From Cheiracanthium punctorium (taxonomy: Eukaryota > Arthropoda > Arachnida > Araneae > Cheiracanthiidae), in assembly GCA_038373885.1 (NCBI GenBank), contig JAWZYV010000771.1, forward strand, positions 1,488,001 to 1,552,000: a stretch of 64,000 bases of DNA. The letters are read 5' to 3'. Within the stretch, counting starts at the first letter, position 1, and each line of letters opens with the position of its first letter. Both the position numbers and the translations under genes were made by a program. Shown here in pieces: positions 1 to 11,745 of the stretch. Below the pieces are notes generated by a model. The model did not search any database. It was not told the DNA's origin and saw only the letters and a program-made list of their open reading frames with translations.

Positions 1-479
1 TACGCGCGGTTGAAGTAAAACTTTGACGTTTACGACACATATCACTGAAATGATTAAACTTAAAATAAATATCATATTATAATTTAATTATATTTATTAT
101 TCATATACGTTACAAAGATTATATAAATATTATATTCATATTATTCATTGGAAATAGGTACTTGAATGTCATCATAATTTTTTATGTATGAAATTATAGG
201 TTTGGGGTAACTATAATGTGAAACATAAATTTTACTCTCTAAATTTGCTAATTTTCTTGAAAATACAGCATCTATCGTTGTACCGAAACGCGTTGTTGTT
301 TAAAGTCGAGAAGTATTCATAGTTAAATCAAATTTTTCTTTAAAATAATCAACTAACGAAGCTGAGATTCTTGAGAGCGAAAATTAACATTAAACTCTCC
401 AGTAAGAATCATCGGTAATTCATGATAATTACTTAAATCCAGGAAGTGTCCATGTTATAGTATTATTCTCTAACTGTTT
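1..479. other. AT-rich stretch, nothing recognised
   Basis: I see no coding frame, RNA gene or clear repeat. The composition is AT-rich and all six frames are closed by frequent stops. Confidence 0.5.
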
Positions 480-1620
480 TCTTATACCATTGTTCCGTCT
501 GGAGGTTGGGTTTGAATGGGGGAATGTCCATAGTCTAGTATTATACTTTAACTGATGTTTTCCTCTGATTGTTGGGTTCGAATGCAGGTAATGTAATTTT
601 TTGTGTGTTTTTCTATCACAGTATCCTTAAGCGTTGATTTCGTCTGCTGATAGGTTTCAAATTATTATTCTGTATCTGTGTTTTTAAACTGCGGGTTCTG
701 TCTATTGTTTGGGATTAATTGCAGCCAGGGTCTTTTTTTTGTGGTGTTCCATCCCCGTGTTAAACCGTTGCTTGCTCCGTCTTGAGGTTGTGTTAGAATC
801 CACGGAGTGTCCATTTGTTATTCTTTTATTTTCTTATTGTACCGTTTGCAGCCAGTGTTTGTTTCTTTGTGGTGTTACATACCCGTATTCTTCAATCGTT
901 GTATATATATCATTATAAACATGTATATATCATTACTATATATAAATATATATATCATTACACTATATATATCATTATAAATATTGCGCTCACACAAACT
1001 ACATTCTTCTAAATTTACTAACATTTCTTAAAATACAGCTTTTGGGCAAAATAATAACAGACATGACATACATAATATTTAGGAGTTTAATGGCCTAACG
1101 GCCAATGTAACTGGCATTTGACAAATAATATCACTTTGCTTCGAAACTATTGCCTATAATCTTTACGAAATAGTATTCTAAGATAATTATGTAATTAAAA
1201 CACATCTGAAGCCAGTAATTACTATATATCACGTTCTTAAGATTAGTATTTAATTTTTTGAAGTTCTGCTAATTCAACGATCTTCATTTACTTCCCCTCG
1301 ATGGAAATATAAACAACCTGAGATGCGCAGAAGCAGAAGATGCGCAGTTACCCGGTGTGCGTAGCGCCATCTGCTTGCAACTACGGCGTTATCCAACTTT
1401 CTAAGAGATGTATCCCCTCCTATAAATTTACCTTTGTGGGATCGAAGTATGATCCTCCACCAGTGTTCTTAAACGAAAATTTCCCTCTGCTGTTTAGGTT
1501 CGTTTGCAGCCACTGTCCCTTTAATTGTGGTGTTTCATCCCCTTGTTCTGTATGGAAGTTGGGTTAGAATCCAGGCAAAATGTTCTTAAACTGACGTTTC
1601 CATCTACTGTTCCCAGGGAC
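480..1620 (+). repeat. Degenerate repeat units with gcagccag/gtggtgt motifs
   Basis: Several stretches resemble one another: a gcagccag-type motif followed by a pyrimidine-rich run, then gtggtgtt and atcccc, recurs near 721, 849 and 1506. A ggttgggtt/gttagaatcca-type motif recurs near 505, 787 and 1559. They look like diverged copies of one unit, partly tandem and interrupted by the TA-rich segment near 900-985. Short frames here are chance openings. Family unknown; the similarity is by eye and imperfect. Confidence 0.35.
900..985. repeat. Short tandem repeat, tatatatcatta unit
   Basis: The motif tatatatcatta recurs four times with TA-rich spacers, a small AT minisatellite of roughly 20 bp period. 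Confidence 0.6.
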
Positions 1621-3005
1621 CGATCTACACACTTGGGGGCCCAGGGCACAGATACTTTTGGGGGCCCCTGCACAAAAATTTTCCGCAGGCTATTACTTAA
1701 TTAAATTAAGTTAAAACCAAGTATCATTCCTAAGTTAACCATACGTAAACATTTACAAATCAGTAAAATGTCACGACAGATACCGCGTATATGAATTTTT
1801 CGATTTTGAAATGTTTTTATGGGTATTTACAGTCGTCACACACCTTTGAAAAGAGAAAAGGAGGAGCATGCTGAGGTGTCCGAACGAATTTGCGAATATC
1901 GAATGAGGAATAGAATGCATAATTTTTTGACTGATGTGGTTTTTTGGGGGGCGATTGATGTGCTCAAGAGGATTTGCTTAGGTACCTGAAACAGCACTAT
2001 GCTTGGGAACATCCAGGGTGCGCCTAAAACTTAAAAAAGAAATACTAAAAGGTGGGTCACCAGAGAGAAGATCATATTTCGAAAATTATTAACTCACTGC
2101 CTGCACAGCTTCAGTAAATTTATAAAAACAATCCCGATACTTATTTAACAAAATCAGTACACATTTTTTTTTTTTTTTTTTACAAAAAAACATTGTGTTT
2201 TAAGTATTTAAAAAATATCCCCCTATCCATAAAAACTAATTATTGTTATTACCCTTCGGTGAAATATACCACCCGGGCTTATGAAAGCAGTGGTAACATC
2301 TGCAGTTGATGTGTCTTTATTTGATAAATAAAGGTTTCATTTTCTGCTCAGTAATCTATACATATTTTAAACTGACAATAAAGGATTTTCTAACTCAAAA
2401 TCATAAAAATGGCTGGAAAGGCATTGTTTTTCCAACAGAAGCGGAAATACGGATATTTACTTTGTAATAAATAAAGAATTCTCCAGTCAACTGAACACAT
2501 GAATCGATAATTTCCGTTTCATGTTATTATTCATTTTTTTCTTCCTATCCAGAGCAATAAATATTGCTGTAAATACAGTATTACAACAGTTTCGTCATAA
2601 ATAAATAATGAATTCGTTGAATGAGAACTTGCAGATGTTCCTTGTGCCATTTTTCATATGAACGATACATTTGCTTCATTTACGTAAATGCGTAGCTTTA
2701 GAAAAATGAAATTAGCTCTTACGTATTTATCAGTATTAGAGTAAAACTCTACCCAAGGCAGCGTTGGAAGAAAAGACCTCACAAGCAACTGAAATGTGCT
2801 TAGCTTTATAAAGTAGGCTAACTTGCTTTACAAAGACGGGGAATCCATATATAAACAGAGGACAGGTAAACCATCAAATCAATATCTCTTACATTTTAAA
2901 ATCAATCTCAAAAGCAGAAAGTTTTTCTTCCACCAAACTATTAGCTTTCCAAGTGCTGTGTATTTTTAGTTATATTTTCGGCAGAATTATAGTCAGTAGA
3001 CAGAA
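1621..3005. other. Gene-free stretch
   Basis: No coding frame is recognisable. A gggggcccagggcac / gggggcccctgca motif pair lies at 1637-1673, possibly a decayed element end. A poly-T run is at 2166-2181. Otherwise the DNA is AT-rich with no structure that I can name. Confidence 0.45.
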
Positions 3006-3011
3006 CTAAAG

Positions 3012-3328
3012 ATGCATTGGAAATACAGAAAAGTGCATTGGGAACAGATAACAAAACTAAAAATAGCTAACTGCATTGTTGAAGGTTGTCATAATCAGAT
3101 GACAATTGTGGAAGAAAGGAGTTTTCTCACCAAATTACTCAAATAAGGGAATTTTTGAAATTTTGCCGATACTTCCAGAAGATGAAGAAGAAGCGCGTGT
3201 GCAAAATACATTTTGAGAAGGATTCCTCTAATCCGGCGATTGCGGAATCATACCGTATGCTGGATTCTGATTTGCTGGGTACAACCCCTGATAGAGTATT
3301 GTGGAAGAACATCATCATTTTAAATTGA
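3012..3328 (+). pseudogene. THAP-type zinc finger relic (C2CH), frameshifted
   Basis: From an ATG at 3012 the frame reads to a CIVEGC motif (CxxxxC) near 3072-3090, then hits stops near 3144. A downstream frame, shifted relative to the first, carries RVCKIHFEKD near 3195-3225 and continues to a stop at 3328. CxxxxC, about 37 codon-lengths, then CxxH followed by F is the spacing of a THAP DNA-binding domain, which is ~90 residues and N-terminal in THAP proteins and in P-element-type transposases. At least one frameshift and two in-frame stops separate the halves, so it is broken. I see no transposase body downstream. A degraded THAP exon or a P-like relic are both possible; a chance match cannot be excluded. 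Confidence 0.45.
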
Positions 3329-3639
3329 CTTTAAACGTGCTAGCAAACGTTAACTTAACCACATTTAATGGGATTATAATTTTTTGGGGATATTATAAGA
3401 ATGAACGGACTGAGAATTCTAAAAAAGAAAAATTACTAAACAAACCTAAAACATCGCTTGTCCTACTGGTCACAATGTATGCGTTCATTCTTAATTTGTT
3501 TCTTATGTAGGATAAGTTAGAAAATACTTTTAAAGGTTTCTTAAACGCCATACCTATGCTTCTTATATTTAATACAAGGAAGCGATAATTACAGAAAAAG
3601 TATTTAGTTAGACTTTGACTTATTTTCTTAACCCTGTCA

Positions 3640-3945
3640 ACAATGTAAGCAAGCAGAAAAGGAACATTCATGTCAGATAGCTTATATATCCCATAAAATT
3701 AATCAGAATAGCAGGCATGCTTTGAATTCCCACATATTCTCTGGGGAGTTGAGTGGAAAAGTCCTGTAAATGCAGCCAACAGAAAAAGATCCAAGGGGAA
3801 ATAAAGATCTAAGTAGGAAAACAGTTTTAGTTCCCAGGTAGTAATAGGTTTATGGCGGGGCCCATTTATACCAAATGCTGAATTAACTTCTACGCAGCTC
3901 GTTCCTTTTAATGCTTCGGGAACGTGTTCGGTCGCAACGCATAAG
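3640..3945 (+). repeat. Old duplicated segment, copy 1
   Basis: This segment matches 5815-6060 in the same orientation with many differences. Shared landmarks in order are agaaaaggnacat, taatcagaa, tgctttgaattc, cacatattctc, taggaaaacagtttta, gtaataggttta and tataccaa-tgctgaatta. It contains no open frame worth noting. It may be a dispersed element or a local duplication that predates the hAT-type MITE at 5180-5760. Confidence 0.55.
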
Positions 3946-4367
3946 ATATTAACAGTAATCGTTGTTATTGATTAAGACGAAAACTTAACCCTCTAGGCGT
4001 CCTGGATTAAAGGGGAGGGAAATGTGAAGTTCCTTTTTCATACCGCAGTATATTCTGAATACGATATGAGCTCAAAGTAAAAAACAACGACGAAGGTAAA
4101 TCATTTTAAACTCATCGATAATAATACACTTTCCAGGGCAATCTTATTTCAACTTACAGTACTGTGTAACGAATGGTAGATAGGTTTGCACAAATAATGC
4201 TGATCTCCAAAATGTTGTTCAACGATCCATTCTGAGGTCGTATAAGGAAAAACGTTGCTCCCACCCCGTCTTTGTTACGAAACGAGTAAACAGATTAAAA
4301 AAAAATAATAAGGTACTGAAGTATTTATTTTAATCATTGCTTTTAGAAATAAAATCTGTCCCACAGT

Positions 4368-4625
4368 GGAATCGTTGCTAAATTCCGTTCCGATAAGAAC
4401 ACGGAAAGTAAAGTAGCCCCGGCTTAGCCAAGGCTTGAGAAGGGTGAAAAACTCTCTCGGCCGTGCTGCTGTGGAACCGTGTGGGCTAATGGGAGCTGGT
4501 GCAGGTAAAATTTGTTCGTGGCTCCAATGTCCCTCATGTGCAAACGCTACCTCTGGGGGTAGCAATTTCAGGTACTACGTTTGTCATCTGGAACAGGCTC
4601 AAAATTAGGAGATCACTCATAAGAT
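4368..4625 (+). mobile_element. SINE-like repeat B, partial copy
   Basis: This stretch aligns with 52470-52720 and, more weakly, with 32815-33040. Shared landmarks are ttccgtt-c-ataagaaca, aactctctcggc, aatgggagctggtgca, gtggctccaatgtcc, tgcaaacgctacctctgggg and ggctcaaaattagga. The copy lacks the 3' part with gggtgccccc seen in others. No promoter boxes are clear in this portion, so the SINE label rests on the other copies. Confidence 0.6.
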
Positions 4626-4629
4626 TAAG

Positions 4630-5170
4630 TCGGTCTTTCACTAAGGGTCTTTAAAATGGAAGTCATACCATTTCTCCCTTAGCCGTCTAATATGGAGGAT
4701 TTGGCACCTCTCCGTGATTACCAGAGGGCAATAGAAATAAAAACAACCAAAGCAAAATATTTAATAGTTCTTTTGCTTGCCCTCGAAAGCAGCTAACAAC
4801 GCTAATACGTACTCTATTATCGACTGAAGAATTGTTTTACAAACTTCACTTATATATATTAATTTTCTTTTGCTTTAAATAATATAGTCTGGAAGAGGGG
4901 AAAGTTGGCCGCTTACAATATGTGCCCATAGTAACAAAGCAAACACTTCGTTCCTTTGTAGCGGCGAATGTCTAAACAAAAAGCCTGCTCCAGATAAGAA
5001 ATGAAAAAAAATTAAAATTGCTTTCCGAAAAAAGAACGAACTACAATTAAAGCTGGTAAAAACAAGAACTGATGGAGGAATGCGAATCAAGAAATGTTCT
5101 TTTAAGTGCAATTTCTCAACTCGATCTAAAACATATATAACGAAACATTTAAAAACTTTCTTTAAACAAT
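4630..5170. other. Gene-free stretch
   Basis: AT-rich sequence with only stop-rich short frames. A minus-strand opening at 4875-5192 shows no recognisable domain and runs into the end of the hAT-type MITE. Confidence 0.4.
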
Positions 5171-5179
5171 GCTTTAGAA

Positions 5180-5760
5180 CAGGGATCACCAAATAACGGC
5201 CCGCGGACCACAGGCTGCTCGCGAGACCCTCAAATTTTGCCCGTGGAGACCTTTTTAATCTAAAGTAAAAACTAACGAAAGTTACGTGTATCCTACCAAG
5301 ATCAGCCGCTGCTTACGTTTTTATTGAATTAAAATAGAAACGCGTAATTGTGCGTTATATTTTCCAACTGATCACTACATTCCAGAACCTTATTCGCTGC
5401 TTACTTTTTGTACTTCTGTTCACAGCTAATGATATGATATAATACATTTTTCTATGGTAGAAGAACAAAATTGTATGATGGTAATCTCAGGCCACTGTTG
5501 ATACTAGGGACATCCAATCTAAATCCAGAAATGGCTGCCGTTGCGGTATTCAGAAAACAATTTCTCCATTCTCTCTTATACAGATGTTCATGTATAGTGT
5601 ATCGATGTTCTATTAAATAATAACTGAATAAAATAATATCAAATAAATAATTAACCTATATTTTAATTCCTTTTTATTTTTACCTCGAGTGTGTAGCGGC
5701 CCCCAAACTGCTGTTTGATATTTAATACGGCCTTCGGGATAAAAATTTTGGAGACCCCTG
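5180..5760. mobile_element. hAT-type non-autonomous element (MITE)
   Basis: The left end begins CAGGGATCACCAAA and is followed by CGGCCCGCGGACC; the right end, read in reverse complement, begins CAGGGGTCTCCAAA. These are classic hAT (Charlie-like) terminal inverted repeats. The flanking octamers CTTTAGAA (5172-5179) and CTTTAAGA (5761-5768) fit a decayed 8 bp target duplication. The 581 bp interior has no transposase frame, so the element would depend on a transposase supplied elsewhere. Confidence 0.75.
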
Positions 5761-5814
5761 CTTTAAGAGTGATAACATGATATTTTATATAAAGAATAAC
5801 TAAAAGAAACTAGA

Positions 5815-6060
5815 AACAAGTAGAAAAGGCACATCAGAGAGTTTGTGTCTATCATTAACTTAATCAGAACAACAGAAATGCTTTGAATTCTCACATATTC
5901 TCCGGGGACTAAAGAGGAGAAGTCCCGCAAATAAAGTCTATTGAGGAGGAATCCGCAGAGAAATAACGATGTAGATAGGAAAACAGTTTTACTTCCGCAG
6001 CGGTAATAGGTTTACAGCTGAGCCCGTTTATACCAATTGCTGAATTAATTCACGGTAATC
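5815..6060 (+). repeat. Old duplicated segment, copy 2
   Basis: Direct-orientation partner of 3640-3945, about 2.1 kb apart, with the same ordered landmarks and noticeable divergence. The hAT-type MITE sits just upstream of this copy and has no counterpart upstream of copy 1. Confidence 0.55.
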
Positions 6061-6207
6061 GAAGTCTTTTTAATCTTTTTTTAAAATGATAAAACAGCAC
6101 GTAAGATATTTACTTTCGCTAGGACGAAGGACTAGGACTAAAAGAACAAATTTAAATAGAAAACTGAATTTCTTCCCTATATTATTTACGGGCAGTGCAT
6201 TCGTTAA

Positions 6208-6658
6208 CCCTTTGAGGAGCAACCCTTTCCCAATGCTGAATAAAGGGCAACCGTTGCAATCGCTCGACTTAACTACCAGCAAGATGGCGGACGATCGAAA
6301 CGTTCATCGCGTGCCACAGATCTAGAGACCCTTTTTAGACGACAGCTGGCTGTTTCGATCGTCCGCCATCTTGCTGGTAGTTAAGTCGAGCGATGGCAAC
6401 GGCTGCTCTGTTTTTAGCACTGGGCAATCTATGCAGCTGTTCTCGCATTCTTCCATTTTTCAGCAGATGTCAGTGCTGTTAAAAATTAATCGGGATAATT
6501 TTTTGACGGGAAAGGACGTGCTAAAAAGTAAAGGATTCTCGTGGAGCTATGTCACCCGCAAGTATTTTTATAGAAACCAAATCTATTCTTCGTGACTGGC
6601 AACAGTCAAAACGCCCGAGTTTGGTGTTGTGAGAGCGGGAACACTGCGCGTTAAAGGG
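6208..6658 (+). mobile_element. piggyBac-type foldback MITE, copy 1
   Basis: The element starts CCCTTTGAGG and ends AAAGGG, flanked on both sides by TTAA (6204-6207 and 6659-6662), the target and end signature of piggyBac-type elements. The left half (6232-6302) is the reverse complement of 6352-6424, forming a foldback centred on a conserved AAGATGGCGGACGATCGAAA box. The innermost part of the right arm is deleted compared with the copies at 37236 and 50902. The 3' half is a unique segment shared by other copies. No transposase is encoded. Confidence 0.8.
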
Positions 6659-6960
6659 TTAAAGAAGTTTTCTTTAATGCATTCCTTTATTTAATGATGC
6701 CCAGTGTAATAAATATATTTCTGAGTTCCTTTAAGTAATTCGCACAATTATTGAGAGGACATAACGAGGGAAGTTTGACGAAGATCTAAATTCCGTAAGG
6801 GATCAGAGGGAAGCTCGTTAGACGACACATCATGGGACGTATGCGTCGTTTAGCAGCTGGAGAACAAAACAAACATCAGGATACTAAATTTAACTTCATT
6901 CGCTTCAGCCGTTTTAACGTGATACGTTACCAAAAACAAATAAATCGTCTCAGAAACAAC

Positions 6961-7106
6961 CCAGGCAGCTGCACAATATGAGTGACTATTAACGTTCTCT
7001 GAACGTCCTTTTAACTATCTCTGAATGTCAAATAACGTTCACAGAACGTTCAGTAATGTTCTCCGAACGCCTATTAAAGTACAGAGAGCCCGTGTGTGCT
7101 GCCTGG
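6961..7106. mobile_element. Small MITE with CCAGGCAGC ends
   Basis: The ends are CCAGGCAGCTGCACA on the left and, in reverse complement, CCAGGCAGCACACA on the right. The 146 bp interior is made of short GAACGT/ACGTTC palindromes repeated about seven times. No clear target duplication was found. Ends and interior resemble the CCCTAGTAGCACA elements at 54629 and 60106. Confidence 0.55.
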
Positions 7107-7895
7107 AAAGTAGTATATTTGAAATCCCAAAGGAAGTCAAGTTTGTTTCATTTAGACTAGCAGATTTAAAACTATCATTCATCACGTTTAGAGTTAAGCC
7201 TTAAGGGATCAAAAACATGCAGTCGAAAAGTTTTCCAAAGGTTGCTGTGACTTGCTTAATTCATAAAACGTATAGCTAAAGCAAAAACTTAAATCCAAGA
7301 ATTTTACAGACAAAAGCATTGTTTTATGTACATTTCTTTTGTCACATTATACTTTTAAGCGTTTCATTTCACGATTTTTCCTTCCAAATTTACAATAATC
7401 CTATTGGAGGGAGTATTTATTTATATCCCTTCACGAAATTTAATGTAAACAAAGCGCTTCACTTATTCTTCTAAAATTCACGCATGAGATTATTTCAGGA
7501 AACGAGCCCGAAACGTTTCAATACATTCTGGTGTGAAAAGAAGTTTCCGAAATTGTGCCGACGTAGGAACTGGCATCTCTTTCATATGCGTCCTCGATGC
7601 ATCTCAATCTATCCCCTTTAAAATCTTTTTCAATTCATGTTTTTTTTTCTGTACGAAGATGATGTTTGCTCAAGAAAATGAAGACCCTCCGGGAATTTGA
7701 CAAGGAGGAACGTAAAGCAAATTTTCTTTAAAATGAAAAGATGTAATTTTGTCGAAATTTCGAATTTGATAGTATTAGACGGAACAAATCAGAGAACTTA
7801 GGAAACATATTCTTTAGCAGATGAATTTAAATTAAAAAAAAACCAAGATATTAATTTTGCTAAATATTCTATTATCGGTTACGATTAATGTGGGC
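7107..7895. other. Gene-free stretch
   Basis: AT-rich sequence with no coding frame, RNA or repeat that I can support. Confidence 0.45.
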
Positions 7896-7897
7896 TA

Positions 7898-9114
7898 TAC
7901 ACTGTCTACCAATAAGTATTTGAACACCTGTGCTAGAATAGAAAAACTAACTTTATTCAAAATCAATAGTTCGTAGAGCCTCCACGAGAGGCAATTACAG
8001 CGTGAACCCTCCGGGGCATACTTTCCACAAGTCCTTGTATTACATCTAGTGGTATTGTCTTCCACTCGGCTTGGAGTAGACAAAGAAGTTCCTTCACCGA
8101 TTTTGGATGGGTAGTGCACCCCTTAATTCGGCGATCCACCTCGTCCCATAGGTTCTCGATAGGGTTCTGGTCTGGGCTCTGGGCAGGCAAGTCTATTCAA
8201 TGAACTTCCATTGGCATCATACCAAGCCTTGGTTAATCCCGAAACATGACAACTGGCATTGTAGTCCTGAAAGTAACAGGGGTCCAACCCGTAAAACTGC
8301 CACAACGTAGGAAGCACATTGTCATCTAAAATAATGCAGCTGGCATCGGCGTTGAGCTTACCACGAACGGGAACCAAGGGTCCCAGTCCATACCAGGAGA
8401 AACACCCCCAGACCATAATTCCACCTCCGCTGAACTTGACAGTTGGCACAATGCATTCTGGCAGGAGACGTTCTCCAGGCGGACGCCAGACCCAGACCCT
8501 GCCATCCGAACGGTAAAGGTAAACCTTGATTCGTCGCTCCAAAGAACCCGTCTCCATTGATCTACGGTCCAATTTCGATGCGCTTTGCACCACATTAACC
8601 GAGCAGTGCGGTTGGACTTTGTGATCAAAGGCTTATGGGCAGCAGCACGACCACGAAAACCAAGCAGATGTGCTTCCTTACGGATAGTATTCATTGAAAC
8701 AATACTCCCGGATGCCTGTTGAAACTCCTCGCGGATGAGGGCCATCGGTTGGGTGCGGTTCTTCCGAATTTCTCTGGACAGCACTCGCCGGTCTCCCAGT
8801 TTCGTTGGTCTGCCGACTCGGGGCACATTCCGACAACCACCGCTCACCTTCCTCTTCTTAATCACATAGGCCACTGTCGATTTTGAGTACTTCAGATCGC
8901 TAGATATGTCCCTTAAGTATCGGCCACATTTGTGATACCCGACAATTATATCTTTCACGAAATCAGAGAGCTCCGAACTGCGCGGCATCTCGCATGCGAC
9001 TAATGCCGATGCTGTTTCCTACACGATATATATCGGCGGAGGCCGTGACATACCTCAGGGCCGCAGACATCGTCATTTGCATAGGTGTCCAAATACTTAT
9101 TGATAGACAGTGTA
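7898..9114 (-). mobile_element. Full-length Tc1-like transposon, inactive
   Basis: Near-perfect terminal inverted repeats of about 29 bp (left 7900-7928, right 9084-9112, two mismatches) begin CACTGTCTA and are flanked by TA at 7898-7899 and 9113-9114, the Tc1/mariner target duplication. The 1.2 kb between them is occupied by one transposase gene on the minus strand, as in canonical Tc1 elements. Sharp ends and few lesions suggest a relatively young insertion. Confidence 0.92.
7963..8988 (-). pseudogene. Tc1-like DD34E transposase, two frameshifts, second Asp lost
   Basis: Read on the minus strand from ATG at 8988 to a stop just below 7963, the gene would encode about 340 residues, the usual Tc1 length. 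Residues ~1-110 form the paired-like helix-turn-helix region with a GRPTK linker. The catalytic domain follows: WSDESRF (first Asp) near residue 150, [10 protein letters not shown], then [11 protein letters not shown] (the Glu). Two single-base shifts break it, one right after DESRF near 8512-8525 and one near 8190-8200. Relatives normally read QDDNA at the second site, so the codon for the second catalytic Asp appears changed to Tyr. With one shift restored the spacing from that position to Glu is 34, so the family call is firm. Cut-and-paste transposase, nuclear; inactive here. Confidence 0.9.
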
Positions 9115-9400
9115 TTTTTCATAATGATTCTTAATGAGAAATGTAGTAAAGTGAATTTCAATGAAAATAGAAATATAGGAGTCTTGAGAATATTTTTACA
9201 ATTCAATGGCATTTCTGAAGGAAGCAACGCTTAGAATTGCCTTCATAATTTAGATGTAAGTTTCCTTGCATGGGTAAGGGACATTATTTTTGTGAATTGA
9301 AATGTAACAATTAAGAATACGGAAAAGGAATGAAAATGAAGTCACTTTTAAATTTGAGTTTTAAAATTTTTGATGGGGTGACCCTGTAAATAATTTTTGA
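9115..9400. other. Flank of the Tc1 element, no gene
   Basis: AT-rich flank with no recognisable feature. Confidence 0.4.
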
Positions 9401-9406
9401 AATTAC

Positions 9407-9814
9407 TTGAAACAGAGATTCGAAACTTTAATAGTATTAAGGTTTGGAGATTTCTTAGCAAATATCAGATCTATCGCCAAGCTCTGTTCAATTGCGAATG
9501 AAATTTCATATCGAGGGACATCAGACAATCATAGCAATGGAATGTCACTACATGCCACTTGGACAGCTACAGTATTTCTAATAGAACGTATTGACTCCGC
9601 AGACATATATCTCGAATTCAATGATTTAAATCTCTTCCGGCCTTTGAGGAAACGCCTGCCAGGACGACATTTTCTAACCGATGTCTATGTTCACCAGGCC
9701 TCCGATTTCTTCAACGCCGTGTCTGTTTCGATAGATTGCTTTATGGATGGAACAAACGCTTTGATGCCCATGGATGCTATGTTTAACAAAAAATTGTACC
9801 AAATGCTTTGTTAA
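9407..9814 (+). pseudogene. Possible mariner-type transposase C-terminal relic
   Basis: This 135-codon open frame is one of the longer ones in the window. Its second half contains LEFNDLNLFRPLRKRLPGRH, then TDVYVHQASDFF and, near the end, ALMPMDAMFNKKLYQML. The order resembles the mariner tail, where a PSDYHLFxPLKxxLxGxxF block carries the third catalytic Asp and is followed by a helical tail ending in a Cys-Leu-Asn-type motif. The first half matches nothing that I know. No terminal inverted repeats were seen. If the match is right, this is a truncated relic; it could also be a chance open frame. Confidence 0.35.
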
Positions 9815-11084
9815 TTCTGTGTATCTCTTTGATTTCGTAAATAAATCTTCTGTTTAAAGGACTTCTTACTTTACTTTTCGAGCCACCTTTGTAAATTAGA
9901 TTAAAGCTCAAGTAGCCTATTTTTGATGCAGTGTCGTTTTTGTTTGCTGCACTTCCATTCATCTTCGAGTGTAAAGCGATCTAAATACTTTCATGCTTCA
10001 ACATTATCAATATTATTATTGCTAATCTCACTTACTACTACGATTATACTCTTTACTGCATAACAAACATTAGACCAATGAAGCACTTATTAAATGCCAT
10101 GCGTCTAATGTAATTAATATTTTATGCGTTGACGTATTATAAGGGATTCTAGCAACAGAAGACACACCCTAACATGTTTTTTTCCCTCCATGAGATTAAC
10201 CCGCAATAACACGGAATAGGCAGATAAGACACACGCAGTAAATATGCACAAGATACAAAGAAAAAACGAGCAGTTGCTAAATATTGATTTTTCTGGTGGT
10301 AATGGCTCCATGGAAATCCTCTCATGAATACTTTCCTTATATTAGAGGAAAATGTAGCATTTTGGCAAATGGCTTGCTCAATTGAAGATTGCTATCGCAA
10401 TAAGATCTTCGTTTACTGGTTCATTAAAATGAAATAATCTGAGAATAGCAAACTAATTCGGGATCAAACCATTTCAGAAGCTCCAAAGGACAGTTTTAAA
10501 CAGTGTAATTTAAATTAAATCTCCTGTAATTTAGAATGAAGATTTTGAGCATATTTCAAAGTATAATTAATGTCCGGTAATCTGAAGAGATACTTCCGAG
10601 ATATCCGAAAGTATAACGCGTAAAAACTCAACCAGAATTTTTCTAAAAAAGGGTTAAAATGATATGATTAGTTTAGATTAACGTAAATAACGAGTATTAA
10701 AAGCGAGTTTATCTAGGATTAGTTAGAAATGATTAAATTACCATGAACCCGCCCTCAAAAGGTACACTGTATTCGGTTTTTAACGCAATCGCTAATGAGT
10801 TCCATAATAACACAATTCCAGCACTTCATTATTTTATCATAGACTCATTATTTGTAATACTTGTTATTTTAATACTTCATCAGAAATTCATCAAAGTGTA
10901 ACTATAAAAAAAATATGATTTCGAAGCTAAAATTTCCAAGAAATGTTCAGTTTTTTACATTCCGAACATGTACCATGTAAGGAAAGTATTGTAATCATGA
11001 AAAAATTCGACTTCCAGATTTTGGTGTATTTACACGTTTTGAGGTCTTCTGAATTCATTTATGCTATTTTTACGAGAAGTATAT
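9815..11084. other. Gene-free stretch
   Basis: AT-rich, with AATAAA-like motifs and frequent stops in all frames. No feature supported. Confidence 0.45.
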
Positions 11085-11745
11085 GTATGTGTGTATATGT
11101 GAGTGAACAGGATAGCTCCTAAACGGGGCATTCGATTGAGCTCAAATTGGGTATATATGTTGTAAACTACCGTCGCAAGAACGGTATTGATTTTGGTGTG
11201 TATAGTACAGATAGTTTTTCTACAGGGCTACGAAAAATATTTCTTCTACATAATGGCCTATGGGGGTAAATTCCTGAGTGCGCTAGCGTTTAAACGGTAC
11301 ATTCCATTGAGCTCAAACTGGGTATATATGTTATAAACCACCGTCGCACGACCGGTATTGATTTTGATGTGTAACAGTTTTTCTAAAGGGCTACGACAAA
11401 GATTTCTTTTACTTTATGGGATATGGAGGGGGGGGGATTCTTGACAGTGCGCTATCTTATCTAATGTTTAAACGGTACATTCGATTGAGCTCAAATTGGG
11501 TATATATGTTATAAACTATCATCGCAAGGCCGGTATTGATTTTGATGTGTATAGGACTTATAGTTTTTCTACAGGGCTACGACAAAGATTTCTTTTACAT
11601 TATGGCATATAGGAAGAAATTCTTGAAAGTGCGCTAGCGTTTGAATGGTGCATTCGATTGAGCTTCAATTTGGTATATATGTTTGAATATATGTTCATCG
11701 ATTCGGTATATTTGGTATATATGTTCATCGATTAAAATTTATTTA
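11085..11745 (+). repeat. Tandem repeat, ~175 bp unit, about 3.5 copies
   Basis: The box ttcgattgagctcaaa followed by gggtatatatgtt recurs at about 11131, 11302, 11480 and 11653, giving periods of 171, 178 and 173 bp. Each unit also carries a ggtattgattttg box, a ctacagggctacga box and a ggcctatggg-type box. Copies differ by substitutions and small indels. The opening gtgagtgaacaggatagctcctaaacgg is reminiscent of sequence inside non-autonomous Helitrons, but I see no Helitron ends here. Confidence 0.8.

Noticed and set aside
1850..2070. Possible hAT or zinc-finger transposase remnant near gatgtgctcaagaggatttgc
   Set aside because: Translations in all frames gave no convincing motif.
6371..6595. 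A 74-codon open frame in the 3' half of the piggyBac-type MITE, also open at 33319-33543 and partly at 37491-37682
   Set aside because: It has no good start codon and is closed or shifted in the copies at 37236 and 40318. Similarity is explained by copy homology and not by coding selection.
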